Shown: positions 8,412-16,363 of the stretch, piece after piece
Position numbering within the stretch: position 1 is the first letter of the stretch
How the letters are laid out: the number at the start of each line of letters is the position of its first letter
Origin: Burkholderia catarinensis
Lineage (GTDB): Bacteria > Pseudomonadota > Gammaproteobacteria > Burkholderiales > Burkholderiaceae
Direction of reading: 5' to 3'
DNA length: 64,000 bases
NCBI RefSeq assembly: GCF_001883705.2
Contig: NZ_MDEQ02000027.1
Span: 1 to 64,000 of the forward strand
The notes under the pieces: generated by a model
What the model saw: only the letters and a program-made list of their open reading frames with translations
What the model was told of the DNA's origin: nothing
The model's database searches: none
Program-made: the position numbers and the translations under genes

Positions 8412-9038
8412 TCAGGGTTTGACGGCGATGACGCCCGACCAGCCGGGCAGATAGCGCGCATCCTGGTCGTGCGCGCGGTGCAGCGCGATATCAAGCGACT
8501 TCGCGAAACTCTTGCGGATCTGGTCGAGCGACACGTGCAGGCGCAGGTAATCGGCCCACAGGAATTCGCTGAACGGCGTCGCATCCTTCGCATAGCCGCC
8601 GGCCGTACGCAGTTCGCCGGCGAGGCTGCGGTACGGATCGTCCTCGAGCCCCGTCAGCGCCTTCGGCAAATGCGCATAGTCGCGGCGCGACCCGTCCGTG
8701 CCGAACGGATGCACCCACTGGTTGTGCTCCATCATCCGCCAGAAGATCGTGTCGTCCAGCCACGACAGATCCTTCAGCAGCATCGCGTTCACGCGCGACT
8801 CGCCCTCCTCGATCAGCGCGAGGCCGAGATGGTGGTGATCGGTGATGTAGTGCAGCCCGTCGGGGCCGAGGACGGCCGGGAACCAGTGCGATTCGATCGC
8901 GGCCTTGCGCGCGCGCTTGTCGAGCGTCTTCCAGTGCTTGCGCTTCGCCTTGACTTCGCGATACCCGACCGTCATCTGCGTCGGACGCAGCGCGTCCAGC
9001 CTGACGGGAAAGAGATGAACATCGTTGCCGAGTGCCAT
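8412..9038 (-). CDS. ParB-like (ParBc_2) nuclease-domain protein
   Basis: 208 residues matching the ParBc_2 family, a ParB/sulfiredoxin-like fold unlike true chromosome-partitioning ParB: there is no helix-turn-helix and no centromere-binding part. Visible landmarks are LRPTQMTVGYREVKAKRKHW and the His-rich block HYITDHHHLGLAL, which is the likely active site. The start ATG 9038 begins MALGNDVHLFPVRLD. No signal peptide or membrane segment is seen. It lies just upstream of the SulP transporter gene on the same strand (24-bp gap). Biological role is unknown in the family; ATPase, nuclease or kinase-like chemistry are possible. Confidence 0.8.
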   Translation of the reverse strand: MALGNDVHLFPVRLDALRPTQMTVGYREVKAKRKHWKTLDKRARKAAIESHWFPAVLGPDGLHYITDHHHLGLALIEEGESRVNAMLLKDLSWLDDTIFWRMMEHNQWVHPFGTDGSRRDYAHLPKALTGLEDDPYRSLAGELRTAGGYAKDATPFSEFLWADYLRLHVSLDQIRKSFAKSLDIALHRAHDQDARYLPGWSGVIAVKP

Positions 9039-9164
9039 GGTCGTACCCCATGTTACGAAATTCCGGCAACGATACTCCTGATCTCGCGGGCCGTTAATAC
9101 GTTATGACCTCGATACACGCCCGGTTGACGATCTCTGACACCCGCGCGTAAGCACGACGCTGCG

Positions 9165-9707
9165 CTACGCGCGCAGATCGTTGCGTTCGAGACGATGGCG
9201 AATGTAAGGAATGCCGTCGTGCACGACGCTCACGCGACGCATCCCGAGCTTGCGCGCGACGTTCAGCGAGCCGCTGTTGGCCTCCGCGATATCGGCGATC
9301 ACGCGCGGCAGGCGCACGGTGTCGAATGCGTGCCGCACGACGGCTTCCGCGGCTTCGCTCGCGATGCCGCGCCCCCATGTCGTGCGCACGAGCCGCCAGC
9401 CGATCTCGACGTCGCGCGCCTCGTCCGCGTAATCGGGAATCAGCAGGATCCAGCCGATGAACGCATCGGGTGCGGCCTTCTCGAAGATCGACCAGTAGCC
9501 GAGGCCCGGCGGGTAGTCGCGCGTGATCCGGTGCGTGACGAAGCGGCGATGCTCGACCGGATCGTGCCACGGGCCCGCAATGTGCCGCGTGACCTCGGGA
9601 TCGCGATCCATCGCGATGCACGCATCGAGATCGGCCAGCACGCGCGGACGCAGCCACAGCCTGGCGGTTTCGAGCACGGGCAGCGCAGCGGCGAAACGTT
9701 CGGTCAT
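9165..9707 (-). CDS. GNAT-family N-acetyltransferase (RimJ/RimL type)
   Basis: 180 residues of the Acetyltransf_3 family. The N-terminal ETARLWLRPRVLADLDA is typical of RimJ/RimL-like proteins and the acetyl-CoA pyrophosphate-binding loop appears as RTTWGRGIASEA, followed by EANSGSLNVARKLGM. The acceptor could be a ribosomal-protein or other N-terminal amine, or a small molecule. ATG 9707 is chosen over the upstream ATG 9746 because AGGAG on the minus strand lies six bases before it. It stands alone: 126 bp separate it from the ParB-like gene. Confidence 0.82.
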   Translation of the reverse strand: MTERFAAALPVLETARLWLRPRVLADLDACIAMDRDPEVTRHIAGPWHDPVEHRRFVTHRITRDYPPGLGYWSIFEKAAPDAFIGWILLIPDYADEARDVEIGWRLVRTTWGRGIASEAAEAVVRHAFDTVRLPRVIADIAEANSGSLNVARKLGMRRVSVVHDGIPYIRHRLERNDLRA

Positions 9708-9989
9708 CGGGACTCCTGATTCAGTGACGATGCGCGTCGGATACATTACAAAATTGATACAAGCAGCCTTCCGGAATGATACAGATGTCTGTCGCGTGGT
9801 TTCGCGCAGCTCCGTTTCCGTTTCCGAAACAGTTCATTTCGTAGGGATTATTCCCGATTCGGCGTTATCGCGCCCTACATCGAGCGACGCCGCGGCCTAC
9901 ACTCGATCAATGCCCCCGTACCGCGCGCAAGCCGGGCCGGCATCCACATGCATATCGTGAGCGCGCAAGCCAACGAGGAGACCTCGGAC
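9708..9989. other. Divergent intergenic region between GNAT and MFS genes
   Basis: About 280 bases holding the promoters of both genes. A small palindrome GTTTCCGAAAC (9820-9830) lies in an AT-richer stretch and could be an operator. A GAGGAG ribosome binding site at 9975-9980 serves the MFS gene. Confidence 0.35.
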
Positions 9990-11210
9990 ATGAGCTGGAC
10001 CCGCGAACAACGCAACGTCACGATCGCCGCCTATCTGGGCTGGACGCTCGATGCGTTCGATTTCTTCCTGATGGTCTTCGTGCTGAAGGACATCGCCGCC
10101 GAATTCTCGTCGACGATCCCGGCCGTCGCGTTCGCGCTCACGCTGACGCTCGCGATGCGCCCGATCGGCGCACTGATCTTCGGCCGGCTGGCCGACCGCT
10201 TCGGCCGCCGCCCGACGCTGATGGTCAACATCGCATGCTATTCGCTACTCGAACTCGCATCGGGTTTCGCGCCGAGCCTGACCGCGCTGCTCGTGTTGCG
10301 CGCGCTGTTCGGCATCGCGATGGGCGGCGAATGGGGCGTTGGCTCCGCGCTGACAATGGAAACCGTGCCGACCCATGCGCGCGGCTTCGTGTCGGGCCTG
10401 CTGCAGGCCGGCTATCCGAGCGGATACCTGCTCGCGTCGGTCGTGTTCGGCCTGTTCTACCAGTACATCGGCTGGCGCGGGATGTTCATGGTCGGCGTGC
10501 TGCCCGCGCTGCTCGTGCTGTACGTACGCACGCACGTGCCCGAATCACCGGCGTGGAAGCAGATGGAGAAGCGCGCGCGCCCGAGCCTCGGCGCCACGCT
10601 GAAGCAGAACTGGAAGCTCACGATCTACGCGATCGTGCTGATGACCGCCTTCAACTTCTTCTCGCACGGCACGCAGGATCTCTATCCGACGTTCCTGCGC
10701 GAACAGCATCACTTCGATCCGCATACCGTGTCGTGGATCACGATCGTGCTGAACATCGGTGCGATTGTCGGCGGCCTGTCGTTCGGGGCGATCTCGGAGC
10801 GGATCGGCCGGCGTCGCGCAATCTTCATCGCCGCGCTGATCGCTCTGCCCGTGCTGCCGCTGTGGGCGTTCTCGAGCGGCCCGGTTGCCCTCGCCGCGGG
10901 TGCGTTCCTGATGCAGATCTCGGTACAGGGCGCGTGGGGCGTGATTCCGGTTCACCTGAACGAGATCTCGCCCGACGAGATCCGGGCGACTTTCCCCGGC
11001 GTCGTCTACCAGCTCGGCAACCTGCTCGCGTCGGGCAACGCGACGATGCAGGCATCGCTCGCCGTTTCGCACAACAACAATTACAGCTTCGCGCTCGCGC
11101 TCGTGGCCGGCATCGTCGCCGTCGCAATCGCCGTGCTGATCCTGTTCAGCCGCGAGCGGCGCGGCATCGACATGACGCAATCGGTCAATACGCGTAGCAC
11201 GGTCAGCTGA
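9990..11210 (+). CDS. MFS transporter, sialate/lactate:H+ symporter-like
   Basis: 406 residues, 12 predicted membrane spans, major facilitator superfamily. The start MSWTREQRNVTIAAYLGWTL, followed by DAFDFFLMVFVLKDIA, is characteristic of the SHS group (NanT, Jen1-like lactate/pyruvate carriers). Motif A after TM2 reads GRLADRFGRRPT. The second half has a further motif, SERIGRRRAIFI. ATG 9990 is preferred because GAGGAG precedes it at 9975-9980. It likely imports a small monocarboxylate or related acid with protons. It stands alone and is followed by a GC-rich hairpin. Confidence 0.8.
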   Translation: MSWTREQRNVTIAAYLGWTLDAFDFFLMVFVLKDIAAEFSSTIPAVAFALTLTLAMRPIGALIFGRLADRFGRRPTLMVNIACYSLLELASGFAPSLTALLVLRALFGIAMGGEWGVGSALTMETVPTHARGFVSGLLQAGYPSGYLLASVVFGLFYQYIGWRGMFMVGVLPALLVLYVRTHVPESPAWKQMEKRARPSLGATLKQNWKLTIYAIVLMTAFNFFSHGTQDLYPTFLREQHHFDPHTVSWITIVLNIGAIVGGLSFGAISERIGRRRAIFIAALIALPVLPLWAFSSGPVALAAGAFLMQISVQGAWGVIPVHLNEISPDEIRATFPGVVYQLGNLLASGNATMQASLAVSHNNNYSFALALVAGIVAVAIAVLILFSRERRGIDMTQSVNTRSTVS

Positions 11211-11238
11211 ATCCGCGCATTGCCGCATCGCACCATCG

Positions 11239-11267
11239 CGCGCGCCCCGTCCCGCCGGGGCCGCGCG
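11239..11267 (+). terminator. GC-rich hairpin after the MFS gene
   Basis: The arm CGCGCGCCCCG (11239-11249) pairs with CGGGGC-C-GCGCG (11256-11267) around a short loop, with one bulged base. A real T-run is missing (TGATGCTTT follows), so it is a weak intrinsic terminator or simply a stabilising hairpin. Confidence 0.4.
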
Positions 11268-11355
11268 TGATGCTTTCCGCATCCGCACATCGAACTAGAG
11301 GAATTTATCCAGATTCCCTGCTTGCCCGCTGCGCCCGCGATTTTTTATCTTAATA

Positions 11356-11369
11356 AAAACGACTGTTTG
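11356..11369. promoter_or_regulatory. PsrA-type operator candidate
   Basis: AAAAC-GACT-GTTTG at 11356-11369 matches the Pseudomonas PsrA half-site pattern (G/C)AAAC-N2..4-GTTT(G/C) except for the first base. It lies about 60 bp upstream of a PsrA-like TetR gene in an AT-rich stretch, where an autoregulatory operator is expected. Confidence 0.5.
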
Positions 11370-11425
11370 AATCAGATAATCAAATCACCTGTTCGCGGCC
11401 GGGCGACCGGCATGGGAGGCGGAAC

Positions 11426-12244
11426 ATGGCAGTAAGTCAGGAGGGGCGGCCGTCCACGGGACGGCCGTCCGGGGGACGGTCACCCGGCACTCGGCAGACC
11501 GGCGGGACGAAGGCGCGCATCCTCGATGCGGCCGAGGACCTGTTCATCGAGCATGGCTTCGAGGCGATGTCGATGCGCCAGATCACCTCGCGCGCGGCGG
11601 TCAACCTCGCTGCGGTCAACTACCACTTCGGCAGCAAGGAAGCGCTGATCCACGCGATGCTGTCGCGCCGTCTCGACCAGCTCAACCAGGAGCGCCTCGG
11701 CATCCTCGACCGCTTCGATGCGCAACTCGGCATGCACATCACGTGCGAGCACGTGCTCGGCGCGATGTTCATTCCCGCACTGAAGGCATCGCGCAATCCC
11801 GAACGCGGCGGGCGCGGGTTCCTCCGGCTGATCGGCCGTGCGTACACCGATCCGTCGCCGTTCGTGCGCAACTTCCTGACCGCGCACTATGCGAGCGTCG
11901 CGGGCCGCTTCTTCGACGCGTTCCAGCGCGCATTGCCGCATCTGCCGCGCACGGAGCTCGGCTGGCGGCTGCACTTCGCGATCGGCGCGCTGTCCGGCGC
12001 GCTCGCGGGCGCCGAAACGGAAAGCCTGATCGACGAATTCTCGCAAGGCCGCACGATGAACGACGTGCAGATGATCGCGCGGCTGTCGTCGCTGATCGTC
12101 GCCGCACTCAAAGCGCCGATGCCCGACAGCGCGCAACTGTCGATCTTCGCGGCGGTGCTCGACGACGCGGGGGCAAGCGAAGCGTTCGGGTTGCCATCGG
12201 GCGCGGCCGCCGCCGATACGGCGACGCTGCATTCCACGAACTGA
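11426..12244 (+). CDS. TetR-family regulator, PsrA-like (fatty-acid metabolism)
   Basis: 272 residues. The TetR helix-turn-helix spans about residues 28-75: ARILDAAEDLFIEHGF and RAAVNLAAVNYHFGSKEALI. The block NLAAVNYHFGSK is especially like Pseudomonas PsrA, which senses long-chain fatty acids and controls beta-oxidation genes. The first 25 residues are a Gly/Arg/Ser-rich extension of low complexity. The gene lies 157 bp upstream of fadD on the same strand and has a PsrA-type box before it, supporting a role in fatty-acid degradation control. The family is certain; PsrA orthology is inferred. Confidence 0.82.
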   Translation: MAVSQEGRPSTGRPSGGRSPGTRQTGGTKARILDAAEDLFIEHGFEAMSMRQITSRAAVNLAAVNYHFGSKEALIHAMLSRRLDQLNQERLGILDRFDAQLGMHITCEHVLGAMFIPALKASRNPERGGRGFLRLIGRAYTDPSPFVRNFLTAHYASVAGRFFDAFQRALPHLPRTELGWRLHFAIGALSGALAGAETESLIDEFSQGRTMNDVQMIARLSSLIVAALKAPMPDSAQLSIFAAVLDDAGASEAFGLPSGAAAADTATLHSTN

Positions 12245-12401
12245 GCGCGCGAGGCCACGCGCGGCTCCCTGTTCACGATTTGTTTGATACACGCGATCAA
12301 GCGGGGCGTCGAGGCGCCCGCGCCGATCGATCGCGACGCACGGGGCACGGGCGGGCGCCGAAGCGCCTGCCCTCGCCGAGAGCTAAGACCGGAGACACGT
12401 C

Positions 12402-14156
12402 ATGTCATCTTCCGCAGCAACCGCAGCGGCCCAGGTTCCGCCGAACACCGACGGCATCTGGTACGCGTCATATCCGCCCGGCGTACCGCACGAAATCGAC
12501 GTTGCGCAATACGCATCGCTCGTCCAGTTCTTCGACGAATGCACGACACGCTTCGCCGAGCGCGTCGCCTATGTGAGCGCCGGCGCATCGATGACCTACC
12601 GCACGCTTGCGCAGAAAGTCGACGCGTTCGCGTCGTATCTGCAAAGTCTCGGCGTGAAACCCGGCGACCGCGTCGCGATCATGCTGCCGAACACGTTCCA
12701 GTACCCGGTCGCGCTGTTCGGCACGCTGAAGGCCGGCGCGATCGTCGTCAACGTCAATCCGCTCTACACCGTACGCGAACTCGCGCACCAGCTGAAGGAC
12801 AGCGGCGCGCAGACGATCGTCGTGTTCGAGAACTTCGCGCGCACGCTGCAGGACGCGCTGCCGGAAACGCAGGTGAAGAACATCGTCGTCACCGCGCTCG
12901 GCGACCTGCTCGCCGACGGCTTCAATGCGAAAGGACGCCTGATCAATTTCGTGCTGAAGCACGTGAAGAAGCTCGTGCCGGCCTATCACCTGCCGCAGGC
13001 CATCCGGCTGCGCTCCGCCCTCGCGCTCGGCGCGCGCGGCAAGCCGCAGCCCGTGCAGACCACGCGCGACGATCTCGCGTTCCTGCAATACACGGGCGGC
13101 ACGACAGGCGTCGCGAAAGGCGCGATGCTCACGCATGGCAACCTGATCGCGAACCTGCTGCAGGCGAAGGCGTGGATCGCCGACCAGGTCTCGGGCGACG
13201 TCGAAACCGTGCTCACGCCGCTGCCGCTGTATCACATCTATTCGCTGACGGTGAACGCGTTCATCTTCATGGGGCTCGGCGGGCGCAACATCCTGATCGC
13301 GAACCCGCGCGACATGAAGATGGTGATGAAGATCATCCGCAACGAGACGTTCACGGGGATCACCGGCATCAACACGCTGTACAACGCATTCCTCGACAAC
13401 GAGGAATTCCGCAAGCGCGATTTCTCGAAACTCAAGCTCGCGATGGCGGGCGGGATGGCCATGCAGCGCGCGGTCGCGGAGCGCTTCCAGCAGGTGACGG
13501 GCCGGCCGGTCGTCGAAGGCTACGGCCTCACCGAATGCTCGCCGATCGTCACGATGAACCCGGTGGACCTGAACGACATGGCCGCGTTCAGCGGTTCGAT
13601 CGGCCTGCCCGCACCGTCCACCGTCGTGCGCTTTCGCCGCGAGGACGGCACCTGGGCCGCCATCGGCGAGCCGGGCGAGCTGTGCGTGCACGGTCCGCAG
13701 GTGATGCGCGGCTACTGGCAGCGCCCCGACGAGACGGCCAACGCGATCGACGCCGACGGCTGGCTCGGCACCGGCGACATCGGCGTGATGGACGAACACG
13801 GCTTTATCCGCCTCATCGACCGCAAGAAGGACATGATCCTCGTGTCGGGCTTCAACGTGTATCCGAACGAGATCGAGGAAGTGCTCGTGATGCATCCGGG
13901 CATCAGCGAAGCCGCGGCGATCGGCATCCCGGACGAGGTACAGGGCGAACGGATCAAGGTGTTCGTCGTGCGCCGCGACCCGTCGCTTACGGTCGACGAC
14001 GTGCTCGCGCACTGCCGCAAGAACCTGACCGGCTACAAGATGCCGAAATTCGTCGAGTTCCGCGACGCACTGCCGCAGACGAACGTCGGCAAGATCCTGC
14101 GCCGCGCGCTGCGCGACGAGGAACTCGCCCGAATCAAGGCCGCGAAGCAAGACTGA
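12402..14156 (+). CDS. fadD: Long-chain fatty acid-CoA ligase
   Basis: 584 residues of the ANL adenylating superfamily. AMP-binding motif I is LQYTGGTTGVAKGAMLTH, the A5-type motif is YGLTECSP, the hinge region is GWLGTGDIGVMDEHGFIRL and the FACS signature region is DRKKDMILVSGFNVYPNE. The catalytic Lys lies in VGKILRRALRDEE near the C-terminus. It activates fatty acids to acyl-CoA at the inner membrane for beta-oxidation or phospholipid use. GGAG at 12391-12394 precedes ATG 12402. Neighbour to a PsrA-like regulator, and 29 bp upstream of a DUF1571 gene with which it may be co-transcribed. Confidence 0.92.
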   Translation: MSSSAATAAAQVPPNTDGIWYASYPPGVPHEIDVAQYASLVQFFDECTTRFAERVAYVSAGASMTYRTLAQKVDAFASYLQSLGVKPGDRVAIMLPNTFQYPVALFGTLKAGAIVVNVNPLYTVRELAHQLKDSGAQTIVVFENFARTLQDALPETQVKNIVVTALGDLLADGFNAKGRLINFVLKHVKKLVPAYHLPQAIRLRSALALGARGKPQPVQTTRDDLAFLQYTGGTTGVAKGAMLTHGNLIANLLQAKAWIADQVSGDVETVLTPLPLYHIYSLTVNAFIFMGLGGRNILIANPRDMKMVMKIIRNETFTGITGINTLYNAFLDNEEFRKRDFSKLKLAMAGGMAMQRAVAERFQQVTGRPVVEGYGLTECSPIVTMNPVDLNDMAAFSGSIGLPAPSTVVRFRREDGTWAAIGEPGELCVHGPQVMRGYWQRPDETANAIDADGWLGTGDIGVMDEHGFIRLIDRKKDMILVSGFNVYPNEIEEVLVMHPGISEAAAIGIPDEVQGERIKVFVVRRDPSLTVDDVLAHCRKNLTGYKMPKFVEFRDALPQTNVGKILRRALRDEELARIKAAKQD

Positions 14157-14185
14157 ACGATCCATCGCTCCTGGAGACGCTGTCG

Positions 14186-15103
14186 ATGAACGAAGGAATG
14201 AAGCGCCGCGCGCGGCATGCCGCCGCCGCGGCAGTCGCCTGCATGCTGTCGCTCGCGCAGGCGGGGCTGCATGCGCAGGAAACGGCCGGCGCCACGAGCG
14301 CGGCACCGGGCATCGCACTGCCGGCGGACCTCGCGAAGGTCGCGCACGAGCCGATCGCGCAGCAGGCGCGCTGGCTGCGCACGGCCGCGCAGCGCGGCAC
14401 GCTCGCGCAACTCGATGACGCAACGCTCACCGCGCTGTTCAAGGCACTCGATCCGCTCGCCGTGCCGCTCTATATCCGTAATGGTCCTAACGGCTATCCG
14501 TCGTACCAGTTCACGATGGCACGCCAGGAGCGCATCAGCGGGAAATGGCCCGATACGCCCGACCGCATGCTCGTGAAGACCACCCGCGAGCCGCTGCGCG
14601 TTTATGCGAAATGGCTGCCGGGCGGTGCGCATGCCGGACAGGAGACCATCTACGACACGACGCAGCGCAAGGACGAGATGTACGGCCATCTCGGCGGCCT
14701 GCTCGGCAAGATTCCGCTGTGGACGGCACTCGACGGCGCGCTCGCGCGTGCCCAGTCGAATCACCAGGTGAAGGATCTCGGCACCGAGTTCATCACGAAC
14801 CTGTACCTGACCGAAGGGAAAAAATATCTGGAAGTCGGCGTGCAGCGGCCGACCGACGTCGAAGCCAAAACGATCGACGGCGTGCGCGTCGTCGCGCTCA
14901 CCTACGAAACGCCGACCGGCCGGCCGCAGTTCTATGCGAAGAAGGAAGTCCTCGGGCTCGACCTGCACGCGCCCTATTTCCGGACCGTCGAGTCCTATGA
15001 CAACGACGGCAAGATCTTCGAGCGGATCGTCATCGAGAAAATCGTGCCGGCGACGCTCGACGACACCGCATTCGACCCGAAAAACCCCGACTACGCGTTC
15101 TGA
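14186..15103 (+). CDS. DUF1571 domain exported protein
   Basis: 305 residues. An N-terminal signal peptide (about residues 1-30, ending near GLHA) is followed by a periplasmic domain of the DUF1571 family, with a beta-rich middle containing DRMLVKTTREPLRVYAKWLPG and the end DTAFDPKNPDYAF. The fold resembles LolA/outer-membrane lipoprotein-sorting-like proteins in some annotations, but the function is unknown. ATG 14186 has GGAG at 14172-14175; a second possible start, MKRRARH, is 12 bases later. Placed directly after fadD, it could be involved in lipid or envelope matters; this is only a guess. Confidence 0.75.
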   Translation: MNEGMKRRARHAAAAAVACMLSLAQAGLHAQETAGATSAAPGIALPADLAKVAHEPIAQQARWLRTAAQRGTLAQLDDATLTALFKALDPLAVPLYIRNGPNGYPSYQFTMARQERISGKWPDTPDRMLVKTTREPLRVYAKWLPGGAHAGQETIYDTTQRKDEMYGHLGGLLGKIPLWTALDGALARAQSNHQVKDLGTEFITNLYLTEGKKYLEVGVQRPTDVEAKTIDGVRVVALTYETPTGRPQFYAKKEVLGLDLHAPYFRTVESYDNDGKIFERIVIEKIVPATLDDTAFDPKNPDYAF

Positions 15104-15130
15104 TTCGCGCCGGCATGGCCGGCTCCGGGC

Positions 15131-15412
15131 TCAATCGTCATCGTCGTCGCCGTGGTGCCTGCGCCATTGCTTGTAATGGTGCTTGCGCCACTTCCGGTAG
15201 CCATCGTCGTCGTCATCACGGTAATAGTCGTATCCGTAGCCCGGATAAGCAACCACGGCCGGCTGCGGCGCCACATAGACCGGCGCCGGCTCGACATAGA
15301 CCGGCGCGACCGGCACGCCGATGCCGACCGACAGGTCCACATGCGCCATTGCACTGCCGGAAGCCAGCAACGCCACGCCCCCGACCCACCCTGCCCATCG
15401 CCTCTTGTTCAT
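15131..15412 (-). CDS. Small secreted Asp/His/Tyr-rich protein
   Basis: 93 residues starting MNKRRWAGWVGGVALL with a signal peptide ending near SAMA. The mature part has a Pro/Val repeat zone (VAPVYVEPAPVYVAPQP), a Gly/Tyr turn PGYGYDYY, an RDDDDDGY stretch, a basic His/Lys/Arg zone (KHHYKQWRRHH) and a terminal GDDDDD. Similar small periplasmic proteins are common in Burkholderia and usually carry only a hypothetical label. Metal binding or a charge-zipper role is conceivable from composition. CAGGGA on the minus strand precedes ATG 15412. An upstream extension to 15592 lacks a signal peptide and is rejected. Confidence 0.7.
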   Translation of the reverse strand: MNKRRWAGWVGGVALLASGSAMAHVDLSVGIGVPVAPVYVEPAPVYVAPQPAVVAYPGYGYDYYRDDDDDGYRKWRKHHYKQWRRHHGDDDDD

Positions 15413-15707
15413 GTTCTGAATCCCTGATATACCGGCCCGCCCGGCTCGCGCAGCTAATGTAAGCACTGCGCGCACACTAAGGTGATACGGCGCTGCGAGA
15501 GTCGTAACGCGGCGTAACGAAACGGCTTTGGCCATTTGGCCGAATCGCGAAAATGCGCTGGAACGTCTATAGTGGGTTACGGTTCGACACAATCACGACT
15601 GCGCGCTCCCCGATCGAACAGGGTAGAATTCCGCCAAACGTCTTGTGGACGAACACGCCACACATACGCACAACATATTCTCTGACGCAGGCTCCTGCCG
15701 CACCTCA
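15413..15707. promoter_or_regulatory. Divergent promoter region of the small secreted protein and hfq2
   Basis: 295 bases. Two direct CGTAACG boxes at 15503-15509 and 15513-15519 are spaced exactly 10 bp, and the segment 15513-15526 matches 13 of 14 bases with 30442-30455 upstream of the lipoprotein operon. A TATAGT at 15568-15573 is a reasonable -10 for hfq2, giving a leader of roughly 130 nt; its -35 is poor. The motif identity is seen; any shared regulator is inference. Confidence 0.4.
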
Positions 15708-16286
15708 ATGGCCAATCCCGCAGAATCCCATCCGCAAAACGACTTCATCAATTCGGCGCGCAAGGAACGTAAGCGCGTTGAAATCTATCTCGTCAACGGC
15801 ATTCGTCTGACGGGGTGTATCGAGTCGTTCGACCAGTACTTGGTGATGCTGCGCACCCCCGTGGGTCTGCAAGGCATCTACAAGCGCGCGATTTCCACGA
15901 TCCAGCTCGACACGGGCGGTTCGCGCCCGGGCGGCAGCGGCCCCCGCGGGCCGCGCCCCGGCGGCCGCCCCGGCGGTCGTGAAGGCGGCGGTCACAGCCC
16001 GTACGGCTCGCACGGCGGCCCGCGCGAATCGCGCGGCGACGGCGGCTACGGTTCCCGCGAACCGCGTGAAGGTTATGGCTCGCGCGAGCCGCGCGAGGGT
16101 TACGGCTCGCGTGAGCCGCGTGAAGGCTACGGCGCGCCGCGCGAACCCCGTGAACCGCGCGAAGGCTACGGCGCGCCGCGCGACACCGGCGACGCATCCG
16201 GCAACGCATCGCCGTCGGACCCACGCGGCGGCAACGGGCCGGTGATCGTGACCCGCCGCCGGCGAATCGTGCCGGACGGCCAGTAA
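15708..16286 (+). CDS. hfq2: RNA chaperone Hfq2, long form with Arg/Gly-rich tail
   Basis: 192 residues. The Sm fold spans residues about 8-70: RKERKRVEIYLVNGIRL (Sm1), ESFDQYLVML, and the Sm2 motif YKRAIST. Canonical Hfq has YKHAIST; here the conserved His57 (E. coli numbering) is Arg. The remaining 120 residues are a low-complexity tail rich in Gly, Arg, Glu and Pro with tandem GYGSREPRE units. B. cenocepacia is known to carry a second, longer Hfq (Hfq2) important for stress survival and virulence, and this gene fits it. ATG 15708 aligns with other Hfq starts, though no strong ribosome binding site is visible; a GTG at 15645 would add 21 residues. A strong terminator follows. Confidence 0.9.
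   Translation: MANPAESHPQNDFINSARKERKRVEIYLVNGIRLTGCIESFDQYLVMLRTPVGLQGIYKRAISTIQLDTGGSRPGGSGPRGPRPGGRPGGREGGGHSPYGSHGGPRESRGDGGYGSREPREGYGSREPREGYGSREPREGYGAPREPREPREGYGAPRDTGDASGNASPSDPRGGNGPVIVTRRRRIVPDGQ
16043..16182 (+). repeat. In-gene tandem repeats of the Hfq2 tail
   Basis: Three 27-base units encode GYGSREPRE, followed by two longer relatives (GYGAPREPREPRE and GYGAPRD). The units differ at synonymous positions, so they are old rather than freshly copied. Confidence 0.8.
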
Positions 16287-16289
16287 AAC

Positions 16290-16321
16290 AAAAGGGCAAG
16301 CCAACAGGCTTGCCCTTTTTC
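16290..16321. terminator. Bidirectional intrinsic terminator between hfq2 and the DUF2968 gene
   Basis: AAAAGGGCAAGCC (16290-16302), loop AACA, GGCTTGCCCTTTTT (16307-16320). It has a T-run on both strands and serves the converging hfq2 and DUF2968 genes. Confidence 0.9.
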
Positions 16322-16363
16322 CTGGTGCGGCCGGAGCGGCATGTCGCCGCACCGCCGCCGGGC

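Noticed and set aside
15530..15707. Sigma-54 promoter for hfq2
   Set aside because: TGG-containing segments lack a GC at the required spacing; a sigma-70 -10 (TATAGT) fits better.
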